Below the pieces are notes generated by a model, which searched no databases, was not told the DNA's origin, and was given only the letters and a program-made list of their open reading frames with translations. Source: Brevundimonas sp. (GTDB taxonomy: Bacteria; Pseudomonadota; Alphaproteobacteria; Caulobacterales; Caulobacteraceae). Taken from it: a stretch of 17,529 nt of DNA. Positions 13,548 to 17,529 of the stretch are shown piece by piece. The stretch lies in NCBI GenBank assembly GCA_020253595.1, contig JADCBH010000086.1, positions 1 to 17,529 on the forward strand, read 5' to 3'. Within the stretch, counting starts at the first letter, position 1, and every line of letters starts with the position of its first letter. Position numbers and translations under genes: made by a program.

Positions 13548-14087
13548 ATGCTCAGAACCATTCTTGTCTACGGTGCCATCGCAGGCGTCATCGTCGGAAC
13601 TCCCATGCTCATCCAGGGCGTCATGCTGGAGGAGCATCCGCCCGTGCCCATCGCCATGGCGATCGGCTATGCCACCATGCTGATCGCCTTGTCCGCCGTG
13701 TTCCTGGGCGTGAAGCGACAGCGGGACACAGTCGGCGGAGGCGTGATCAAGTTCTGGCCGGCGCTCGGCATGGGCCTGGCCATCAGCGCCGTGGCGGGCG
13801 TGATGTATGTGCTGACCTGGGAGTTTACCCAGGCCCTGACGGGCTATGGCTTCGTCGCGGAATACACCGACACTCTCGTGTCCGAGAAACAGGCCGCCGG
13901 GGCCAGCGCCGAAGAGATCGCTACCCTGCGTGCCCAGATGGCGGAGTTCGCAGTCCAGTATGCCGATCCGCTGTATCGCCTGCCGGTGACATTCATCGAG
14001 ATCTTCCCGGTCGGGGTGCTGGTGTCCCTGATCTCGGCGGCGGTGCTGAGGAACCCGCGCGTCCTGCCCGCCCGGCGCGCGGCCTAG
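13548..14087 (+). CDS. DUF4199-family integral membrane protein
   Basis: A 179-residue inner-membrane protein with about four hydrophobic segments (near 3-26, 32-54, 66-88 and 144-166) and a long charged loop of about 50 residues (95-143: EYTDTLVSEKQAAGASAEEI and following) before the last helix. The layout and the opening MLRTILVYGAIAGVIVG fit DUF4199 proteins, which have no established function. A strong GGAGGAG lies about 8 bases before the ATG at 13548. The preceding membrane-bound LuxR regulator suggests a two-gene unit that senses or adjusts the envelope; that is inference. The stop TAG lies in the palindrome GGCCTAGGCC and overlaps the stop of the convergent aminotransferase remnant. 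Confidence 0.85.
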   Translation: MLRTILVYGAIAGVIVGTPMLIQGVMLEEHPPVPIAMAIGYATMLIALSAVFLGVKRQRDTVGGGVIKFWPALGMGLAISAVAGVMYVLTWEFTQALTGYGFVAEYTDTLVSEKQAAGASAEEIATLRAQMAEFAVQYADPLYRLPVTFIEIFPVGVLVSLISAAVLRNPRVLPARRAA

Positions 14088-14685
14088 GCCGCCGCTTCGC
14101 GCGCCACGGAATGGACGGCCTCGACCGCCCGCTCGATCTGATCGTCCGTGATCGTCGGATGGACCAGAAAGGCGATCGAGGTCTCACCCAGCGCCCGGGC
14201 AACGGGCAGGCGCTGGGCTGGGCTGGGCGCGAGGGCGTGCCGTCGAACGCCCGCTCCATATAGATCTCCGGCGCCGAGCCGTGGAAACAGGGCACGCCGC
14301 GCTCGACGATGGCCTCAATGATCCTCTCCCGCGTCCAGCCCGGGGCCAGCCGCTCGGGACGGACAAAGGCATAGAAGCGGTACCAGGCATGGACGACGTC
14401 GTCCGTGATCGCGGGCAGCCGAAACAGCTCATGGGCGGCGCAGGCCTGGCTCAGCCGCTGCGCCAGCTCGGTGCGCCGCGCGGTCCACCCGGCCATCCGC
14501 TCCAGCTGGATCACGCCGATCGCGGCCTGCATCTCGATCATCCGGCCGTTCAGCCCGAAGGTGTCGTGCACCAGCCGGGGTCCGGGCGGATGGGCGCGCT
14601 CATAGACCCCCTCCCAGGACTTGCCGTGGTCCTTCCAGGACCACATCGCTGACCACAGGGCCGGATCGGACGTCGTCACCATTCC
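14084..14685 (-). pseudogene. 3' half of a DegT/DnrJ/EryC1/StrS aminotransferase, frameshifted
   Basis: The C-terminal half of a PLP-dependent sugar aminotransferase: GMVTTSDPALW, WSWKDHGKSWEGVY, FGLNGRMIEMQAAIGVIQLE, ERGVPCFHGSAPEIYME. About 190 N-terminal residues, including the PLP lysine, are missing, so it cannot be active. Near the end the frame is broken at three tandem CTGGG units (14213-14227, plus strand). Removing one unit restores a normal ending, RLPVARALGETSIAFLVHP then TITDDQIERAVEAVHSVARE, up to TAG at 14084. Intact relatives make amino sugars for O-antigen, capsule or glycan. The 5' side joins directly to a CapD-like fragment, showing a deletion. What remains would be 197 residues after frame correction. 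Confidence 0.85.
14213..14227. repeat. Three tandem CTGGG units that shift the aminotransferase frame
   Basis: CTGGG is repeated three times (CCCAG on the coding strand). Two copies give an open frame to the natural end, three copies do not, so the break is a one-unit slippage. Confidence 0.85.
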
Positions 14686-14987
14686 GCTTCCACCGCGCGC
14701 ACGAGGACGAACATGATGACGAGGAAGGCCGCCATGGTCAGGAAGGTGCTGCGGACCAGAGCGATCGCGTCCTGCACCGACACATAGCGCCAACTTGAGC
14801 GCTCGGTTCGGAAGACGATCTCGAGCAATGCGGCGAGTACAGCGTAGAAGACCGCCGCCAGCCACACCACACGGGAGTCGGGGGAGACCCACCAGCCGAG
14901 GGCGGGGGAGAGCACGAAAGCGTATGCGCTGATGTACGCCGCCAGCGGCAGCGCAATATGGATAGCGAGCTTCAGACCTCGGTGCAT
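14676..14987 (-). pseudogene. N-terminal membrane fragment of a CapD-like polysaccharide biosynthesis protein
   Basis: 103 codons from the ATG at 14987: hydrophobic segments at about 7-30, 40-58 and 80-98 and the stretch FRTERSSWRYVSVQDAIALV, which resembles the membrane-anchor region (WRYASLPDL type) of CapD/WbpM-like nucleotide-sugar dehydratases. Intact relatives have about 600 residues, with a Rossmann dehydratase domain that is entirely missing here; the frame ends in VRAVEAEW and TGA just where the aminotransferase sequence starts. The fragment could still be translated into a small three-helix protein. The family call rests on the pattern of this short region and is less certain than the truncation itself. 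It is divergent from the PhzF gene. Confidence 0.65.
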
Positions 14988-15096
14988 ACGCCGCGCCCCA
15001 ACCCCAACGCAGGGTGACTCCTTACGGGGTATCTCCGTTCTGTGAAAGTCCGGCGACGGACTGGCCCAAATGCGCTGACGGCGGTAGGCAAAACGC

Positions 15097-15912
15097 ATGC
15101 GCCAGTGGACCGTAGATGCCTTCGCCGACCGCCCGTTCGCGGGGAACCCCGCGTCGGTCGTGGAGCCTGTCGGGCACTGGCCCGATGACGGCTGGATGCA
15201 GGCCCTGGCGGCGGAAAACAATCACTCCGAGACCGCCTTTCTGAGGACGACCGACGAACCGGGCCGGTTCGACCTGCGCTGGTTCACGCCGGCGAAGGAG
15301 GTGCCCTTGTGCGGCCACGCCACACTGGCGGCGGCGCATGTTCTGTGGCGCGAGCTGGGGAACACGGCGCCGACCCTGACATTGAACACCGCATCGGGAG
15401 TATTGACCGTGCGGCGACTGAGCGTCGGCTACGAGATGGATTTTCCGGTCGATCCCCTGACCCGCGTCGCCACGCCGGAGGGGCTGGCCGAAGCACTGGG
15501 GGCCGAGCCGATCGAGGTGTGGGCGAGCCGGTACCTGATCGCGATCATGAAGGACGCCGATACGGTGCGTGGCTTGTCGCCAAGAGCGGGGGCGGTGCTG
15601 CGGTTCGGCCATGGGTGTCTGGAACAGGGCCAGGTCGTTGTGGCCGGACTGGCGGTGCCCAGCGAGGACCAGGATGTCGTGGACCGGTTCTTTGGACCCG
15701 GCTGCGGCATCGAGGAGGATCCGGCGACGGGTTCGGCGCGATGCGGGCTGGCCCCCTTGTTCGCCGACAAGCTGGGGCGCGACACAGTCCGTTTCGTCCA
15801 GGCCTATCCCGGGCGAGGCGCGCGCTTCGAGACAGAAATGGCCGGAGATCGGGTGCTGATCCGCGGCCAGGCTATCACCGTCATGGAGGGACGGCTGCGG
15901 ATCACGACGTGA
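15097..15912 (+). CDS. PhzF-family isomerase/epimerase
   Basis: A 271-residue cytosolic protein of the PhzF fold (two pseudo-symmetric halves). The first half starts with VDAFADRPFAGNPASVV (6-22), has the catalytic Glu45 in NNHSETAFL and continues RWFTPAKEVPLCGHATLAAA; the second half has the matching loop GIEEDPATGSARCGL (about 204-218), near the normal DPVTGSAH. PhzF itself isomerises dihydro-3-hydroxyanthranilate in phenazine synthesis, but most relatives, including this one, lie outside phenazine loci and have unknown substrates. There are no phenazine genes in the window. The length is a little below the usual 280-300 residues. A small AGTCCG-GCGA-CGGACT hairpin lies at 15047-15062 upstream. 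Confidence 0.93.
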   Translation: MRQWTVDAFADRPFAGNPASVVEPVGHWPDDGWMQALAAENNHSETAFLRTTDEPGRFDLRWFTPAKEVPLCGHATLAAAHVLWRELGNTAPTLTLNTASGVLTVRRLSVGYEMDFPVDPLTRVATPEGLAEALGAEPIEVWASRYLIAIMKDADTVRGLSPRAGAVLRFGHGCLEQGQVVVAGLAVPSEDQDVVDRFFGPGCGIEEDPATGSARCGLAPLFADKLGRDTVRFVQAYPGRGARFETEMAGDRVLIRGQAITVMEGRLRITT

Positions 15913-16019
15913 ACCGGGGCCGTGCCTTGGCAGGCTTGCGTCAGAGGATCCCGATCAAGGTGAGCTCGTCCGCAGGGCGAGGCGGATTTCCAGCCGGGTT
16001 AAACCTCTCTAAGGTTTGT

Positions 16020-16054
16020 GTTCAGCCGCCGTTCACGGCCGCTCCGCCTATAAG
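16020..16054 (+). promoter_or_regulatory. Promoter region with GTTCA direct repeats for the two-component operon
   Basis: GTTCA at 16020-16024 and again at 16031-16035 are 11 bases apart start to start, the spacing typical of OmpR/PhoP-family operators. TTCACG (16032-16037) and TATAAG (16049-16054) are separated by 11 bases and could be -35 and -10 elements. The start point would then fall close to the ATG at 16061, giving a nearly leaderless message. A 6-bp inverted repeat AAACCT/AGGTTT lies just upstream (16001-16017). The assignment is tentative. Confidence 0.4.
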
Positions 16055-16060
16055 ACCGCC

Positions 16061-16411
16061 ATGTCCCGCGTTACCGCACCCACCATCGCCTGTCTGACCC
16101 TCGCCGTCGTGTTCGCGGCCGCGCCGATGAACGCGGCGCAGGCCCAGGCGCGCGTCGCGATCGACCCCCTGGGGGCCGGCGCTTCGGCCGTCATCGCCCT
16201 GATGCAGGATCGTGATCGGCGAGGCGGAGGCGACCGGGACCAGGGCGGTCCGCGCATGATGAGCGAGGCCCAAGCCCTGTCGATCGCCCAGCGTCGCGCT
16301 GGTGGTGCCCGCTTCGTTGGCTCTCTGGGTCTGCGCGGAACGACCTATGTCTTTCGTTTCGAGCGCGACGGGCAGATCATCGATATCCCTGTCGACGCGC
16401 GCGGCGGCTGA
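16061..16411 (+). CDS. Periplasmic PepSY-like protein upstream of a two-component system
   Basis: A 116-residue exported protein with a signal peptide of about 30 residues (ending NAAQAQA). The mature part has an Arg/Gly/Asp-rich linker (QDRDRRGGGDRDQGG) and then MSEAQALSIAQRRAGGARFV, TTYVFRFERDGQIIDIPVDA, the helix-plus-strands pattern of a PepSY-like domain. It lies 18 bases before the response regulator gene and so shares its transcript. PepSY-type proteins often modulate partners in the periplasm; in Sinorhizobium the small periplasmic FeuN, encoded next to feuPQ, restrains the sensor kinase. A similar role here is plausible by position, but FeuN homology has not been tested. Confidence 0.8.
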   Translation: MSRVTAPTIACLTLAVVFAAAPMNAAQAQARVAIDPLGAGASAVIALMQDRDRRGGGDRDQGGPRMMSEAQALSIAQRRAGGARFVGSLGLRGTTYVFRFERDGQIIDIPVDARGG

Positions 16412-16429
16412 GCCAAAGAAGGAAGACAC

Positions 16430-17110
16430 ATGCGGGTTCTGCTGGTCGAGGATGACGCCGACCTGTCGCGCCAGCTGAAGGGCGCGCTGTCGGACGCCGG
16501 CTATGCGGTCGACCACGCGGCCGACGGCGAGGAGGCGCACTTCCTCGGCGACACCGAGCCCTATGACGTGGTCGTTCTGGATCTGGGCCTTCCCAAGATC
16601 GATGGCGTGTCGGTGCTGGAGCGCTGGCGGCGGGATGGCAAGACGACCCCGGTCCTGATCCTGACGGCACGCGGCGCGTGGTCGGACAAGGTGTCGGGTT
16701 TCGACGCCGGGGCCGATGACTATCTGACCAAGCCGTTCCACACCGAAGAGCTGCTGGCGCGCCTGCGGGCCTTGCTGCGGCGCTCGGCCGGGATCGCGGT
16801 GGCGACCCTGTCCTGCGGCGGATTGAGGCTGGATCCCAAGGCGGCGCGTGCGACCGTGAACGGCGAGCCCCTGCGGTTGACGTCGCTGGAGTATCGGCTG
16901 CTTCACTACATGATGATGCACCAGGGTCGGGTCATCAGCCGCACCGAGCTGGTCGAGCACCTCTATGATCAGGACTTCGACCGGGATTCCAACACCATCG
17001 AGGTGTTCATCGGACGCCTGCGCAAGAAGGTCGGGGCTGAGCGGATCGAGACCGTTCGCGGCCTCGGTTATCGGCTGACGCCGCTGGCCGGCGAGACCGA
17101 GGCGGCGTGA
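16430..17110 (+). CDS. OmpR/PhoP-family response regulator
   Basis: A 226-residue two-domain regulator. The receiver domain (1-115) has the acidic pair D8/D9, phosphoacceptor D51 in VVVLDLGLP, T79 in ILTARG and K101 in DYLTKPF. The winged-helix domain (about 125-220) shows LTSLEYRLLHYMMMHQGRVI, then SRTELVEHLYDQDFDRDSNT, IEVFIGRLRKK and VRGLGYRL, typical of the OmpR/PhoP class. The kinase gene starts inside its stop codon region (GTGA overlap), so the two form a cognate pair. AAGGAAG lies 5-6 bases before the ATG at 16430. It may control its own operon through the GTTCA repeats upstream; that is inference. Confidence 0.96.
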   Translation: MRVLLVEDDADLSRQLKGALSDAGYAVDHAADGEEAHFLGDTEPYDVVVLDLGLPKIDGVSVLERWRRDGKTTPVLILTARGAWSDKVSGFDAGADDYLTKPFHTEELLARLRALLRRSAGIAVATLSCGGLRLDPKAARATVNGEPLRLTSLEYRLLHYMMMHQGRVISRTELVEHLYDQDFDRDSNTIEVFIGRLRKKVGAERIETVRGLGYRLTPLAGETEAA

Positions 17111-17529
17111 CCGACGAGACGGCGGGGGGCGCGGGCTGGATCCGCTTTATCGGCCGTCCCGGCCGCAGCCTGACCCGGCGTCTGATCTGGCTGGCTTCGG
17201 CCTGGATCGTTGTGGCCTTGGCGGCCACGGGCTGGATCCTGACGACACAGTATCAGGAGAGTGCCTTCCGCAGACTGGGTGACATGCTCAGCGACACCAT
17301 CGATGAGGTGGTGATCGCGACCGTTGCGACCCCGGACCGGGTGACTGTCGCAGAAATCCGCGACGCACCGACCTTGCGGGGACTGTCAGGGAAGTACTGG
17401 ATGGTGGCCGAGGTCCTGCCGGATGGTGCCGTGCGCGTGCTGGCTCGTTCGCCCTCTCTGGCGGGCGAAACCCTTTACATCGCCCCGGAACTGCCTGCCC
17501 GGCTGCGGGCGTCGATGGGCGACCTCTTG
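17107..17529 (+). CDS. Sensor histidine kinase, N-terminal part (runs off the window)
   Basis: 141 codons without a stop, starting with GTG at 17107 in a 4-base overlap with the response regulator stop. A basic N-terminus (RFIGRPGRSLTRRL) is followed by one membrane helix (about 27-46, WLASAWIVVALAATGWIL) and a periplasmic sensor segment with LGDMLSDTIDEVVIATV, LRGLSGKYWMVAEVLPDG and RSPSLAGETLYI. Similar sensor regions occur in alphaproteobacterial PhoQ/FeuQ-like kinases. The second membrane helix, HAMP, histidine box and ATPase domain lie outside the window. The signal is not visible from this part. Confidence 0.88.
   Translation, partial: MTDETAGGAGWIRFIGRPGRSLTRRLIWLASAWIVVALAATGWILTTQYQESAFRRLGDMLSDTIDEVVIATVATPDRVTVAEIRDAPTLRGLSGKYWMVAEVLPDGAVRVLARSPSLAGETLYIAPELPARLRASMGDLL

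Noticed and set aside
15309..16097. 262-codon plus-strand frame overlapping the PhzF gene
   Set aside because: Out-of-frame shadow, Arg/Gly-rich and without motifs.

Overview
The window is high-GC bacterial DNA, most likely from a Caulobacteraceae alphaproteobacterium such as Brevundimonas or a close relative. This placement is inferred from gene content (a membrane-anchored LuxR regulator paired with a DUF4199 protein, a stand-alone NDUFS6-type zinc finger, a PhoPQ-like pair with a PepSY-like gene), from a Caulobacter-type promoter (TTGACGT-N14-GCTTTAGAC) and from many paired inverted repeats between genes. No rRNA, tRNA or CRISPR array was seen.

Positions 1-2164 (minus strand) hold a compact bacteriocin-type export operon that is visibly less GC-rich than the rest. 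In order of transcription it has a 118-residue precursor with a double-glycine leader and a glycine-rich hydrophobic domain, two very small membrane proteins (immunity candidates), and the first 436 codons of an ABC exporter with an N-terminal C39 peptidase. It resembles the glycine-zipper (Cdz-type) contact-dependent bacteriocin systems of Caulobacter and is the best candidate for a novel system. Positions 2396-3005 hold a decayed phage-like gene with a nonsense codon and a frameshift, followed by a hairpin repeat near 3102-3129.

Positions 3208-11179 are mainly metabolic: a luciferase-like flavin monooxygenase, a convergent CAP-domain lipoprotein with an Ala-Pro repeat, a beta-oxidation pair (thiolase and a two-domain enoyl-CoA hydratase/3-hydroxyacyl-CoA dehydrogenase) behind a near-perfect palindromic operator, then an epoxide-hydrolase-like enzyme overlapping a BaiN/YhiN-type flavoprotein by 4 bases. 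Positions 11183-12901 carry a small lipoprotein, the zinc-finger protein and an ABC ATPase with no adjacent permease. Positions 13047-14087 encode the LuxR/DUF4199 pair.

Positions 14084-14987 (minus) are a deletion scar of a surface-polysaccharide locus: the 5' end of a CapD-like gene is joined to the 3' half of a DegT-family aminotransferase, and the latter is also frameshifted by one extra copy of a 5-base tandem repeat. A PhzF-family gene follows. The window ends with an operon of a PepSY-like periplasmic protein, an OmpR-family response regulator and the start of its sensor kinase, a layout reminiscent of FeuN-FeuP-FeuQ.

Four separate gaps (4239-4470, 6491-6634, 8842-9011, 12901-13032) contain paired inverted copies of short palindromes, like BIME or MITE elements.
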